Notes: generated from the letters alone by a model not told the origin. Counted from the first letter of the stretch, positions 1-11,246 are shown. The stretch: DNA of 64,000 bases from Calamus simplicifolius (GCA_900491605.1 UESW01004354.1:691189-755188); one strand, 5' to 3'. Numbers and translations are program-made.

Positions 1-174
1 TTGCCAATGGATTCATTTCCCTGTAGGATGGCTTTTGGAACTGCTTTTAGGCGCCTTAACCATTCAAGCCATATTTTGGCATTCAGATTTACTGATAACT
101 TTTTCCTCTAAAGTCGCAGGTGTGAACCAAACTCTTCCATTTGCTACAGTAGTTCATAATGAGGAGAAAATGAA

Positions 175-220
175 CTCAACTCAATTCAATTCATCTATGC
201 CTTTTCCCAACTACATGGGG
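175..220 (-). mobile_element. 46-bp RTE/Au-type 3'-tail insertion with 17-bp TSD
   Basis: On the minus strand this reads CCCCATGTAGTTGGGAAAAG followed by a tail of GAATT/GAGTT repeats. This is the 3' tail seen in the longer insertion at 23463-23687. It is flanked by direct repeats at 158-174 and 221-237 that differ at one base in 17. It is therefore a retroposition event truncated to its last 46 bases. It lies in the intron before the terminal exon. Confidence 0.75.
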
Positions 221-276
221 AATGAGAAGAAAATGAAATTTAATTTTTTTGCTAAATTTAATATATTTTTTTGCAG

Positions 277-455
277 ATAGTATTGGAGAAAGCATTCCAA
301 ATGATTACCTGCAAGAGCTTTTGCGTGGCTTTGGTAAGGAGAGAGGATCTCATGATGCGCTGCAAGGTGCTGACTTAAGTGATGGTGAATACCAGATCTA
401 TGAACAAGATAGTGATGAGGATTATTATGGAGATGATGGTGATGGTTCTGTATAA
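277..455 (+). CDS. terminal exon of an unrecognised gene (acidic C-terminus), partial
   Basis: A T-rich stretch ending in TTTTTTTGCAG (AG at 275-276) looks like a splice acceptor. From there an open frame of about 58 codons runs to TAA at 453-455. Its first codon is split across the intron. The peptide begins SIGESIPNDYLQELLRGFG and ends in a strongly acidic, Tyr-containing tail (DSDEDYYGDDGDGSV), as in the C-termini of many nuclear or chaperone-type proteins. I do not recognise the family and assign no function. The upstream sequence (1-274) reads as intron and contains a short retroposon. The rest of the gene lies outside the window. Confidence is moderate that this is a real last exon, because the acceptor, the frame and a following duplicated, UTR-like region agree. 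Confidence 0.5.
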
Positions 456-469
456 CAGCATGAAAGAGA

Positions 470-750
470 TTTTGCCGTAGTAAATTCATTCAGAGGTTCA
501 ATGGGACAAAACATAGGAAAATCGGCAGGGGAACAATGTTCGCTATTCTGTAGGTTCTGCAATGTATTTATGTGAGTTAACATAAAGAGAGAGATGGTGA
601 TCATGTCTCATGTCCATATGACAGCGTGAGATAAATTTTGCCGTGGTAGATTAATTCAGAGGTTCAATGGTACAAAAACATAGGAAAGTCATGGTCGCCA
701 TTCTGTGGGTTCCCTGCAACGTATTTTTGAGAGCTAACATGAGGATGGTC
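470..750 (+). repeat. tandem duplication in the presumed 3' UTR
   Basis: Two diverged copies, offset by about 166 bp, start at TTTTGCCGTAG (470) and TTTTGCCGTGG (636). Each continues through ATTCAGAGGTTCAATGG, an ACATAGGAAA block, a CATTCTGT-type block and GTATTT...CTAACAT. Both follow the stop codon at 455, so this is most likely duplicated 3' UTR. Confidence 0.6.
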
Positions 751-759
751 TCCTGCGTC

Positions 760-2249
760 TCTAGTCAAGGCTTTGGAAAGCTGAACATTATGCATGGAGT
801 CTGTTGATTTTAAAGAAAACCGGCGTGTTGTTTTGTTGTGTGGCGTACTTCTGGTTGTTGCACAGGAAAATTGTTCTTCTGGAGCACGTAACGAGTGGAG
901 TGGAGTGCGGCTGCTTGGTGGTCCAAGAATATATTTTGTTTATATCAACGTGCAAGTAACATGACCAGTTCAAGGAAGTTGACACTTGATACCAACTCTT
1001 CCGGTTTCACCACCATCATCGTGCTTGCTGTTGCTGGCATGCAGCCGGTAAGAGGGGAGTGATGTGCGATGGTGGTTACAGTAAATTGTTAATACTTGTA
1101 AAACTCGTAAGGGATAATTCTTAATTATTACAGTAAATTGTTGGTTATATTGTTATCTTACATGTTAGCCCGACTCCAAAGTGAAGATTCTGCATCTCCT
1201 TAAACATGACATGGTGTGGACTAGGCCACAAATGAAGCTCATTGTTACTTGTTGATTGAGGATGCCGTTTATATAAGTATCCAAATAAATGGATTTTTTT
1301 TTTTAAAATTGTCTATCCATGATAAGTTACTTAGGTGATCAACAAAAATATGATTCACTTTGCCACCAGTCATTATTAACTTACCAAGGTTGGTGAATTA
1401 GTGGAAGATGTGAGTTGCCATCAGGCCAATGGAATGCATAAGATACAGTCATGTACAACAGAGAACTTGCTATAACCCTCCTTACCTAGTTATCTGTGAG
1501 TTTGCAGATCCAAAATATTCTTAAATATGAAAGATGGAACATATATGGTATCAAATGGTCCTATCATGCTGAACAAACTTCATGAATGATTAACGACTGC
1601 CAAATATACTTCAGAGATGAACAAAATTAAAACTGCAAATAGCCCAAATTTTTTTAATATGTTATATAGAACTTATACACCATTCATAATTTAGCTGTAA
1701 ACAGAACCACAATGTTTTCAATAAAACTAGCAAGGAAAAAAAAATTCTTCTTCCATATTGTCCTTGCAAGCACAAAAGGTCCCACCGTGATATAAAATCC
1801 TCTTCAATGTGGAGGGGGGAAGATGCCTTTATCAGAAGAAGTATGCATGATAGAAATACTCTTAAGTAGAGAAAGAATCAACTAATGCACACACATCAAG
1901 AGTCTTCCAATAATCTTGCCAATTTTACAAATCTAAGTCCATTCTTAGACCAACATTTTTGTTACGCTGAATAGTTCTATCAATCATCATCAAAGAGGAT
2001 TATATTGCCCAGAATTTACATAATAGACTAAAATCACACAAATCTGTATCAAAACTCTCTTATATCCCAAGTAATATTAAAGTACCTAAAAATAAGTTCA
2101 ATGACTACCATTCTAAGCCCCCTACAGCCGCTAGAAACTGCCTTTTTTTTATAAAAAACTTGTTTTTGCTCTCAGTAGCCATCATATCCCCATAGAACAT
2201 GACTCCTGATAAAACTGCTCATTCAACTTTTATATGCTATTAAAAACTA
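760..2249. other. AT-rich intergenic sequence, no gene seen
   Basis: No long frame, splice-compatible exon set or recognisable RNA gene is visible. The short frames here are of chance length. Confidence 0.5.
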
Positions 2250-2669
2250 GACTAAAGTACATTTTTGACTCTCGAACTTAGGGGAGTGTCACTTTAGTTT
2301 GGGGGGGGGGGGGGGGGCTTCCTTTCCCTTCTCCCCCATCGCATGCCATGGGAGGCTGGGGGGCCTTTCGTAGCCTTCTTCGGGAGAAGGGGGGCTTCCT
2401 CCCCTTATCCCCCTCCAATCGTGGACCGCTGAGGGCCGCTTGCCATCCCTTTCCGTGCCGCTTTTCTCTTCTCTCTCTCTCTCATCATTGACATGGCGAT
2501 GAGGTGGAGGACACGTGGAATGCCATGAAAGCAAGTTGCTTACGATGTTATTCTGTTTTAATGGCAGGAACCAAATAAAAAAAAAGGATCAATTTTATAA
2601 CTTTTTAAAGTTTAGGAATTAAAATGACATATCTTCTTAAGTTCAAGGGTTAAAAATGTAGTTTAGCTT
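2250..2669. mobile_element. non-autonomous DNA transposon (MITE-like) with about 45-bp terminal inverted repeats
   Basis: The left end (CTAAAGTACATTTTTGACTC and following) and the reverse complement of the right end (CTAAACTACATTTTTAACCC and following) match through about 45 bp with scattered differences. AAAAACTA flanks both sides (2242-2249 and 2670-2677), an 8-bp target-site duplication as made by hAT-type transposases. The interior has a run of about 17 G near 2301 and a GC-rich core (2310-2500). No transposase frame is present, so it would depend on an enzyme supplied elsewhere. Confidence 0.6.
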
Positions 2670-3450
2670 AAAAACTAAATGATAGTAACTCGAATTATTG
2701 AATTGTGCATAGTTTTAATGTATAAATTAAGGATAGATATTTGATATCACATAAGAAATGTAAGAGTAGCATAGTGGAGGACTGATTGAAATAAGTTGGA
2801 ATGTGCAAAGAGGATATATTTGAGCTCGCATTGATAAAACTTGTGAATGGTGCAAGTCATTATTCCAAAAGTTATGAAAATTGATTTATTTGAGCTCATA
2901 TTGATAAAACATGTAATCCTTGATGTTAATGAATGGTGAAAAAGAATTCATTAAACCAGTCCTAGATAGATTGGATAATGATTCTTGACCGTAATTACTG
3001 GAATATCTTAACCATCCAAAACAAGCTCACCACCATAAAAAAATGGGGGTGCCTCCTACTCAGTATAAGTGGCTTCGAAAGAACAATGCTAAGCCCCTCA
3101 TAAGCATTTCTCCCTTCAACAATTGAAAAGAACAAATATTAACATGAAGAAAGCTCATTTAGCCTCCATAATATATTTCCTTTCTCATTGTCCATTCTTT
3201 TTCTACAAGTGCAGAAAAACATGATATGTGGGTAGTATGTATCAAAATGCTTCATCTAGCATTGGACCTCTTAAGATGCAGTGGGGTTAGCATTTTTGAT
3301 CTCATAAATATACTTTTGCAGTCCTGTAAATTTCCAAAATAGACATTAGAGCTCACTTTGATCATCATCCCAGTAGCAGAGATCAACTAAAGCAAAGGAA
3401 ATTAGATGTTACGTAAAATGTTAGTTGCAACTCAGAGAACTAAAAAAAAA
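2670..3450. other. AT-rich intergenic sequence
   Basis: No coding or RNA feature could be supported between the MITE and the 5' LTR of element A. Confidence 0.5.
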
Positions 3451-4704
3451 TGATATGGATGATAAATAAAATAGTTAAAGAATAAAGTTGGCCCCAGAGT
3501 CTGGGCGGCCCTTAGAGTCTGGGCGGCCCCCAGTCCTGGGCGGCCCCCAGAGTCTAGGCGGCCCTCAGTCCTGAGCGGCCCCCGGAGTCTGAGCGGCCCC
3601 CGGAGTCTGGGCGGTCCCCAGTCTGGGCGGCTCTCAGTCCTGGGCGGCCCCCAGAGTCTGGACGGCTCCCAGTCCTGGGCGGCCCCCAGAGTCTGGGCGG
3701 TCCCCAGTCCTGGGCGGCCCTCAGTCCTGGGCGGCCCTGAGAGTCTGGGCAGCCCCCCTATCCTGGACGGCCCCCAGCCCTGGGCGATCCCCAGTCCTGG
3801 GCGGCCCTTGGAGTCTAGGCGGCTTCCAGTCCTGGGCGGCCCTTAGAGTCTGGGCAGCCCCCCCTATCCTGGGCGGCCCCCAGAGTCTGGACGGCCCCCA
3901 ACCTTGGGCGGCCCCCGGTCCTGGGCGGCCCCTAGAGTCTGGGCAGCCCCTAGTCTTAGGCGGCCTCCAGAGTCTGGGCGGCCCCCAGTCCTGGGCGGCC
4001 CCCAGAGTCCGGACGGCCCCCAACCCTGGGCGGCCCCCCTAGCCTTGGGCGGCCCTCAGTCCTGGGCAGCCCTTAGAGTCTGGGCAGCCCCCCTATCCTG
4101 GGCGGCCCCCAGAGTCCGGACGGCCCCCAACCCTGGACGGCCCCCGGTCCTGGGCGGCCCCCAGAGTCTGGGCGGCCCCAGTCCTAGGCGGCCTCTAGAG
4201 TTTGGGCGGCCCCCAGTCCTGGGCGGTCCCTACTCCTGGAGGGCCCTTAAATCGAGAAATGCTAGGCATCATAACGCTTTAAATGACTCGAATAAGACAA
4301 GCACTGAAACACCGCCGTTTATCTAGAAAAAGGAGACACTGGGCTTCTATTTTAGAGCCAGATACCTTTCTCTGACTCTGACATCCCCACTAACCCTGAC
4401 ATTCCCTTGGGATAATCAAGTTCATCATGGAAATCCTTATCTTCGTGAGCAAGTTTCTTAATACCCTTATTATTAAATATCTCTGAATGACCACGTAGCG
4501 AAAAAAAATAAAAAGATGAGTACTTATCCTACACGTAGGCCTCTGGAATTAAAAAAAAAAAAAGAGAAGAAGAAGAGAAAAGAAGTAAATAATAAAATAA
4601 GAAAAAGATGGGGATAAAAAGAAGGAGAAAGGAAGCAGAAGGGGAGTTTTCTATCTCAAAGAAATCTCATAACGAGAGAGAAATCTGGTGATCCAGCATC
4701 AACA
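3451..4704 (+). repeat. 5' LTR of element A
   Basis: It starts TGATATGG and ends CATCAACA, with TG...CA termini. Positions 3491-4249 are a GC-rich array built from short palindromes (CCCAGTCCTGGG and CCCAGAGTCTGGG) joined by GCGGCC. Positions 4250-4704 are unique sequence shared with the 3' LTR. I see no convincing TATA box. Confidence 0.9.
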
Positions 4705-4722
4705 GATTGGCGCGCCAGAAAG
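4705..4722 (+). other. primer-binding site of element A
   Basis: GATTGGCGCGCCAGAAAG lies directly after the 5' LTR, where minus-strand synthesis is primed. Element B has a related GATTGGCGC start at the same place. The tRNA primer was not identified. Confidence 0.6.
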
Positions 4723-4772
4723 GGGATTATCGTCGGAGCAGTGAGATACGCCTGTTCTACGATTCCACAAAG

Positions 4773-6310
4773 ATGAGCTCTAGATCTCTGGAAGAAGATC
4801 CCACTGATTGGTCTGAGGGGCATCTTTCGCCTCCCAATCATGATTTCGCACCTCTTGGCCCTTCTCAGCCGGTGAAATCGAACCCTCCGGCTCCTTCTTC
4901 ACCACTGCCGACTCCGGCTATTCCTCAAGACCCACTGCTGATCCTCACTTAGCAGGTCCAGACTCTCGTGGGGATGGTTCAGCAGTTGCAAGAACGACAC
5001 TCTCAAGGAATTCCACAACGGCTCGAGCAGCCTCTATCGCCTAGGTCGGCTACTCCTGTTAGCCGACAATCAGCTCGAGGGAGATCTCCTCCGACAAAGC
5101 CTCTCCGCCCTTATTCCCCAGGAAGGCGGCGATCCCAGAGTCTCCACGACGGCTCCCGCTCCTTGTCCCATTCCCCCGACGGTCCGCCTGCCGGACGACG
5201 ATGGGGGAAGGAACCTTATACGGAGCCTCGCCGATAGCGCCATCGGGCTCCTTCCAGTTCTCCTGAACCAGCCGGAGGAGGCATGACCGATAGAGTGGAA
5301 AGGCATCTCGAAGAGCAAGATCGTCGGCTGGAAGAACTCAGTCAGAGAATCAATAACCAGTCAGGATTGGATTATGATACCCGCCCTCCTCTCACTCGGC
5401 GGATTATGGAAGAGCCCATTCCAAGGAGGTTCCGATTTCCTCAACTTGATCCCTATGACGGCACCACTGATCCCCTAGATCATCTGGAAAGCTATAAAGC
5501 TATCATGCAAGTCCAAGGAGCAACAGACGCCCTCTTATGCATTGCCTTCCCAGCCACCCTCCGTAAGGCGGCCCGTGTCTGGTATTCTCGTCTGCCCTAA
5601 GTATCGACTCTTTTCGACAATTGGAGAGATCTTTTCTGGCTCACTTCGATGCCTGTCGTAAAATTCCTCGAGTGGCAGACAGTCTATTCTCAGTGCAGCA
5701 GCAGGAAGGAGAATCTTTGAAGGATTTTATAACCCGTTTCAAAGTAGCGGCCCTGGAGGTTTATCATCTTGAGGACGCTGTGGCCACTTTGGCTCTAAAA
5801 CGGGGGCTCCAACCCTCCCGTTTTACTTATTCTCTCGACAAAAGACCTCCTTCTTCTTACGCTGATCTCCTGAGCCGTGCGTAGAAGTACATCCGCGCCG
5901 ACGAAGCTGATTCATCGAGGAGAGGTGCGCAAGGGAGGGCTAGCAAAAGACCCGCTCGCCCGGAGTTGGTCGGACCTCCCCCCAAGAAGCCTGAGCTCTT
6001 ACACCGGCCGATTGACCGCCGCAAGAACCAGACTCCTAGAGAGGACCATCTTACACCCCTCTTAGCCCCTCGAAGTCATATCCTCATGGAGATTGAAAAT
6101 GAGCCTTATTTGCGGCGTCCGCCCCCGTTGAAGAAGGGCGCTGCCCGCGACAGAAGTCGCTACTGCCGTTTCCACAGGGATTATGGCCACGATACTGAAG
6201 AATGTCGGAACTTGAAGTAGGCCATCGAGGAGCTAATTCAGAGAGGATACCTAGGGCAATATGTACAGAAAAAAGAAGCTCCTCCAATACCAGCTTTGAT
6301 GGGACCTCCT
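4773..6310 (+). pseudogene. gag: element A gag, broken by stops and a frameshift
   Basis: The first ATG after the primer site is at 4773 (MSSRSLEEDP). The N-terminal part is Pro/Ser/Arg-rich. The capsid-type gag domain runs from about 5400 (RRFRFPQLDPYDGTTDPLDH) to 5880. A zinc knuckle of the form C-x2-H-x4-H-x4-C lies at 6164-6205 (CRFHRDYGHDTEEC), the form also found in B and C. In-frame TAG stops interrupt it at 4950, 5235, 5882 and 6218. There is also a stop and frame change near 5600. At 4950, 5882 and 6218 a Gln (CAG) would fit, which suggests C-to-T decay. In a working element Gag would form the cytoplasmic particle that packages the RNA. Confidence 0.85.
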
Positions 6311-6379
6311 CCTGCTCAAGCTAGCATTGACAACCCGACAGAAAAGATGGTGGGCATGATTTCCCGCGGAAAGGCCTCA

Positions 6380-9300
6380 TCTTCCAAGAGACCAAGGGGA
6401 GCCGAAGGGTTAGATGATGTAATCCCTCCTGAGGGAGATATAGCGGGGAGTAATATTGTAAAAGATGATAGCGTCATCGTTTCAATGACGATCGCTAGAC
6501 ATCCTGTAAAAAGAATCTTAATAGACAGCGGGAGCTCCGCTAATGTGCTTACTTATGATGCATTTCTTCGGATGAGTCTATCTCTGGATTCTCTTCGGCC
6601 CGTAGCCGTCCCTCTGGTTGGTTTTACTGGAGACTCCATCCGGGTGGAGGGCGAGATTACTCTGCCAACTACGGCAGGTTCGCCACCATGTCAAAGCACG
6701 GTTATGATGGATTTTGTGGTGGTTCGGGTCCCCTGGCTTACAACGCCATTCTTGGCCGTCCCGGCTTGAATATGTTAGATGCAATTATATCTACCAAGCG
6801 CTTATTGGTGCAGTTCCCTACCAAGCAAGGAGTCGGTGTGATGCATGGAGAGGTGGACTCGGTCAGACCTTGCTATCATTTAGCCCCTAGTCCTCAGATG
6901 GCTGATATTCCTCCGGTGGCCGAGTCATTTGACCCCAGGGAAGTCGAGCGGAGAGGAGAGCCAGCGGAGCTTCTGATATCTTACCCCTGGGAGATGATCC
7001 CACTAAAGTCGTGCGGATCGGTGAGCTCCTCCTCCCTGAGGTCCGGGATCAACTCCTAGCCTTCTTATCAATGAATGCAGATGTCTTTGCCTGGAAAATA
7101 ACGGATATGGTCGGATTCCTCCGGAGGTGATTACTCATCAGCTTAATATTAACCCAAGCTGCCGCCCTGTCCGCCAGAAGAAAAGGAGTTTTGCTCCTGA
7201 GCGGCAGAAGGTCATTGACGAAGAGGTAGACAAATTGCTTATGGCCGGTCATATTCGAGAAACGCGATATCCTGATTGGCTAGCCAATGTGGTTATGGTT
7301 CGGAAAGCCAGCGGAGGATGGAGAATATGCATCGACTACACAGATCTTAAACAAAGCTTGTCCTAAGGACAGTTTTCCATTGCCTCGGATCGACCAGTTA
7401 GTAGATTCAACTTCTGGTCATGAACTTCTTAGTTTCATGGATGCCTTCTCAGGGTATAATCAGATAAAATTGGACCCCTCAGATGAAGAGCATACTTCTT
7501 TTTACCGAGAAGGGCATTTATTGTTATAAAGTAATGCCCTTCGGGTTGAAGAATGCAGGAGCTACCTATCAGAGGCTGATGAACAAAGTTTTTAAAAGCC
7601 AGCTCGGCCAACATGGAGGTATATGTAGATGATATGTTGACAAAAAGCACCATGCCACCGATCATGTCGCCGACCTGCAGGAAACTTTCCACAACCTCCG
7701 GCTCCATAGAATAAAGCTCAACCCCGCAAATGTGCATTTGGAGTTACAGCAGGGAAATTCTTGGGTTTCTTAGTTACCCGGCGAGGGATTGAAGCAAACC
7801 CAGAGAAAATTCAAGCCATTCTCATATGAGACGGCCTATGTGTAAGAAGGAGGTGCAACAACTCACCGGGAGGATAGCAGTTAAGCCGATTTTGTCCAGA
7901 TCAGCGAAAGATGTTTACCTTTCTTCAAGGTCTTGCGTAAAGCAGATGGCTTCGAGTGGACAGATGACTGTCAACAAGCTTTTGAAGAACTTAAGGAGTT
8001 CTTATCCACACCTCTGTTATCCAACCGGAGGAAGGAGAGAAGCTCTTCCTTTATCTTGCGGCTTCTTCGGAAGCCGTTAGTTCCGTTCTGGTGCGTGTCG
8101 GCGACCATGCCGTTCAACGACCTGTATATTATACCAGCAAGGTACTTCATGGTGCGGAAGAGAGATATTCCAAAACGGAGAAAGTCATCTTCGCTTTATT
8201 CGTTTCGCTCGACGACTCAGACCCTACTTTCCAAGCCCATCCCATAGTCGTCCTCACTGATCAACCTCTCAGAGCTATTTTATCACGACCAGACACTTCT
8301 GGCCGGTTAGCCAAGTGGGCCATCAAACTAGGGGAATTCGACTTATCATTTCAACCCAGAGCATCTTTGAAATCCCAGGTCTTGGCTGATTTCCTAGTAG
8401 AATGCACCTGGTCTGAGCCATCAAGAAGAAACCCCCCGGATCCTTTTAGATGCTGAGAGGAGGATCATGAAGCATGGGTCCTCCACGTCGACGGAGCCTC
8501 TAACTCACAGGGTAGCGGAGCTGGCCTCATTCTTTCTAGCCCAGAAGGTGCGGTACTAGAATATGCTCTTCGTTTCCTCTTTGAAGCCACCAATAATCAA
8601 GCTGAATATGAGGCTTTACTGACCGGAATCAAACTAGCGCATGGGATGGGAATCAAGAATCTCCGGGTTTTCACTGACTCACAGCTTATTTCCGCCCAAG
8701 TGGCAGGGGAGTATGAAGCTCGGGACCCTATCATGTCCCAATATCTGAACAAGGTCAAACTATTAATTCCTTATTGGATCACTTCGCCATCAGTTATATA
8801 CCCAGAGGTGAAAATGCTAGGGCCGATATGTTAGCCCGACTAGCTACCTCGGTGGATAGTGCCATGGGCAAAACCTACATTGAGTATCTGGAAACACCTA
8901 GCATCGAAGCTACTGAAGAAGCTTTGCCCATTATCCAAGAAGAAACCTGGATGGAATCTTATATCCGATATCTGAAAGACGGCGTTCTCCCAGTTAGTCG
9001 TGAAGAAGCTAAGCTGCTTAAGCGGAGGGCTTCTAAATTTGTGCTACTAGAAGGCCAACTTTACAAGAAATCCTTCTCTCAGCCCCTCCTCAAATGTGTT
9101 AATTCGGTGATGCGGATTATATCCTTAGAGAAATTCATGAAGGCATCTGTGGGAATCACTCCGGAGGCCGATCTTTAGCACGCAAGGCCCTCCGACAAGG
9201 ATATTACTGGCTCACCATGCAAGAGGATGCAACCGAACTAGTGAAAAGATGTGATCGATGCCAACGGTACGCCTACATTCAGCGGCAACCATCTTCTCAG

Positions 9301-10176
9301 TTAAATTCTCTTTCTGCCCCTTGGCCCTTCGCTCAGTGGGGCATGGACATCCTCGGCCCTTTCCCTCCGGCATCAGGACAGCGCAAATTCCTACTAGTAG
9401 CCGTCGATTATTTTACTAAATGGGTTGAAGCTGAAGCACTCGCCAAAATTACTGAAGCCAAGGTCAAAACCTTTTTCTGGAAAGCCATTATTTGTCGATA
9501 CGGCATACCACATACCCTCATCACTGACAATGGCCGACAGTTTGACAACAACACCTTCCGGACTTTCTGTACTGATCTCGGCATCCTGCAACGATTCACC
9601 TCCGTCGGCCATCCACAATCTAATGGAGAGGCTGAGGTTACAAATCGCATGATATTACGGGGACTAAGGACCAGACTGGATACGTCCAAAGGAAGGTGGG
9701 TAGAAGAGCTCCCGAGTGTACTCTGGGCATACCACACAACTCCCAGAACACCGACAGGAGAAACGCCATTCAACCTGGTTTTTGGTTCCGAAGCTGTTAT
9801 TCCCGTCGAAATTGGCTTACCAAGTAGCCGAGTGGAACATACAACGAAGCGGACAACCTCCCTAATTTAAGAGCCAATCTTGACCTCATTGATGAAGCAA
9901 GAGATCGGGCTCGAATTAAGATGGCGGCATACCAGCAGCAGGTAGCGAGGTATTATAATACCCGCGTCCGCTCGAAGAGTTTCCGTCAGGGAGATTTAGT
10001 TCTAAGGAAAGCTTCGATATCCAAACCAACAGAAGGGGGCAAATTGTCTCCGAACTGGGAAGGGCCCTACCGGATAGAGAAGTTCTTCACCGTGGAGCAT
10101 ACCAGCTTGAAGACCTAAATGGACAACTAATCCCCGAACGTGGAATGCAGACAATCTCCGGCCATACTACCAGTAA
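6380..10176 (+). pseudogene. pol: element A pol: protease, RT, two RNases H and integrase, multiply frameshifted
   Basis: Protease has the aspartate motif DSGSS at about 6520-6540. Reverse transcriptase runs about 7120-7800 with MPFGLKNAGATYQRL and the catalytic YVDDM at 7622-7636. The first RNase H (about 7940-8440) ends in KSQVLADFLVECTW. The second, Tat-type RNase H (8470-8840) has HVDGASNSQGSGAG, NNQAEYEALL and FTDSQL. Integrase (about 9120-10176) has an HHCC zinc region (interrupted near 9150), WGMDILGPF, TDNGRQF and the catalytic Glu in NGEAEV, and it ends at TAA 10174-10176. Frameshifts occur near 6770, 7050, 7360, 7510, 7600, 7730, 7840, 8240, 8800, 9150, 9850 and 10090. The longest clean stretch is 217 codons of integrase (9217-9870). 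Confidence 0.9.
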
Positions 10177-10238
10177 TGTAATGTATTTACCCAAATATTA
10201 AATGAGCCTGCATTTGAACACATATTTAGATAATTCTT

Positions 10239-10850
10239 AGGCGGCTCGGCGGCCCTACAGTCCAAAGGACACCCCCAGGCCGGTATAACTTGCCCCTGAG
10301 GAGGTTCAAGTCCGTGACTCAAGCGGCCCCGAACCACGATAGCGGCTCGGCGGCCCTACAGTCCAAAGGACACCCCCAGGCCGGTATAACTTGCCCCTGA
10401 GGAGGTTCAAGTCCGTGACTCAAGCGGCCCCGAACCACGATAGGCGGCTCGGCGGCCCTACAGTCCAAAGGACACCCCCAGGCCGGTATAACTTGCCCCT
10501 GAGGAGGTTCAAGTCCGTGACTCAAGCGGCCCCGAACCACGATAGGCGGCTCGGCGGCCCTACAGTCCAAAGGACACCCCCAGGCCGGTATAACTTGCCC
10601 CTGAGGAGGTTCAAGTCCGTGACTCAAGCGGCCCCGAACCACGATAGGCGGCTCGGCGGCCCTACAGTCCAAAGGACACCCCCAGGCCGGTATAACTTGC
10701 CCCTGAGGAGGTTCAAGTCCGTGACTCAAGCGGCCCCGAACCACGATAGCGGCTCGCGGCCCTACAGTCCAAAGGACACCCCCAGGCCGGCATTACTTGC
10801 CCCTGAGGAGGTTCAAGTCCTTGACTCAAGCGGCCCCGTACCACGATAAA
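10239..10850. repeat. 102-bp tandem array in the 3' region of element A (six copies)
   Basis: The mark CCCTACAG ends at 10260, 10361, 10463, 10565, 10667 and 10767, giving a period of about 102 bp. The copies are almost identical except the last. The array sits between the end of pol and the 3' end of the antisense gene. Because 102 is divisible by three, the array stays open in one frame on each strand. Those repetitive peptides are a by-product of the period. Tandem repeats in the 3' untranslated regions of Tat-type elements are known as a source of satellite DNA. Confidence 0.9.
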
Positions 10851-11246
10851 CACTGAGTGGCCCCATGATCCCAAAAGCTTCATTCTTCCTGGAACCCAGG
10901 ATTAACTTCCCTACGGGGGTCCCTAAGCTGCTTATTAACGTTCTAGGACTTATGTCCTAATACAACATACCGGAAAACGACCCGAAGACTATGATTTCCT
11001 GCCAGTTCGTGGACGGATTCCTAATCCGTAAGTAGATAAAATGCTAAGTAATACCAAATGAATAAAAGGTAGCATCTGCTCATTTAAAGCTAATCTGTTA
11101 GAAAAACTTTATAAAGTCTTCGTCAATAACGGATATTCGTTACAAAAAGAAGGTCCTTTAAAAGGACCAAGTCAAGAATAGAAAAGCAAAAGTCAAAGTC
11201 AAAATAAATTTAGGCATCCTCAATCAATTCCTTGAATGCTCCTTCT

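Noticed and set aside
1..274. The frame 35-280 as a coding exon
   Set aside because: It runs through the retroposon insertion at 175-220 and into the splice-acceptor tract; better explained as intron.
3721..4326. Gly/Pro/Trp-rich open frames in the LTR arrays of element A (also 14926-15336)
   Set aside because: They are translations of the GC-rich palindrome array, with the same frames on both strands and no start context or known domain.
10319..10849. Repetitive open frames of 141 and 152 codons on both strands
   Set aside because: They lie wholly in the 102-bp array. A period divisible by three keeps any stop-free frame open, so they are artefacts of the repeat.
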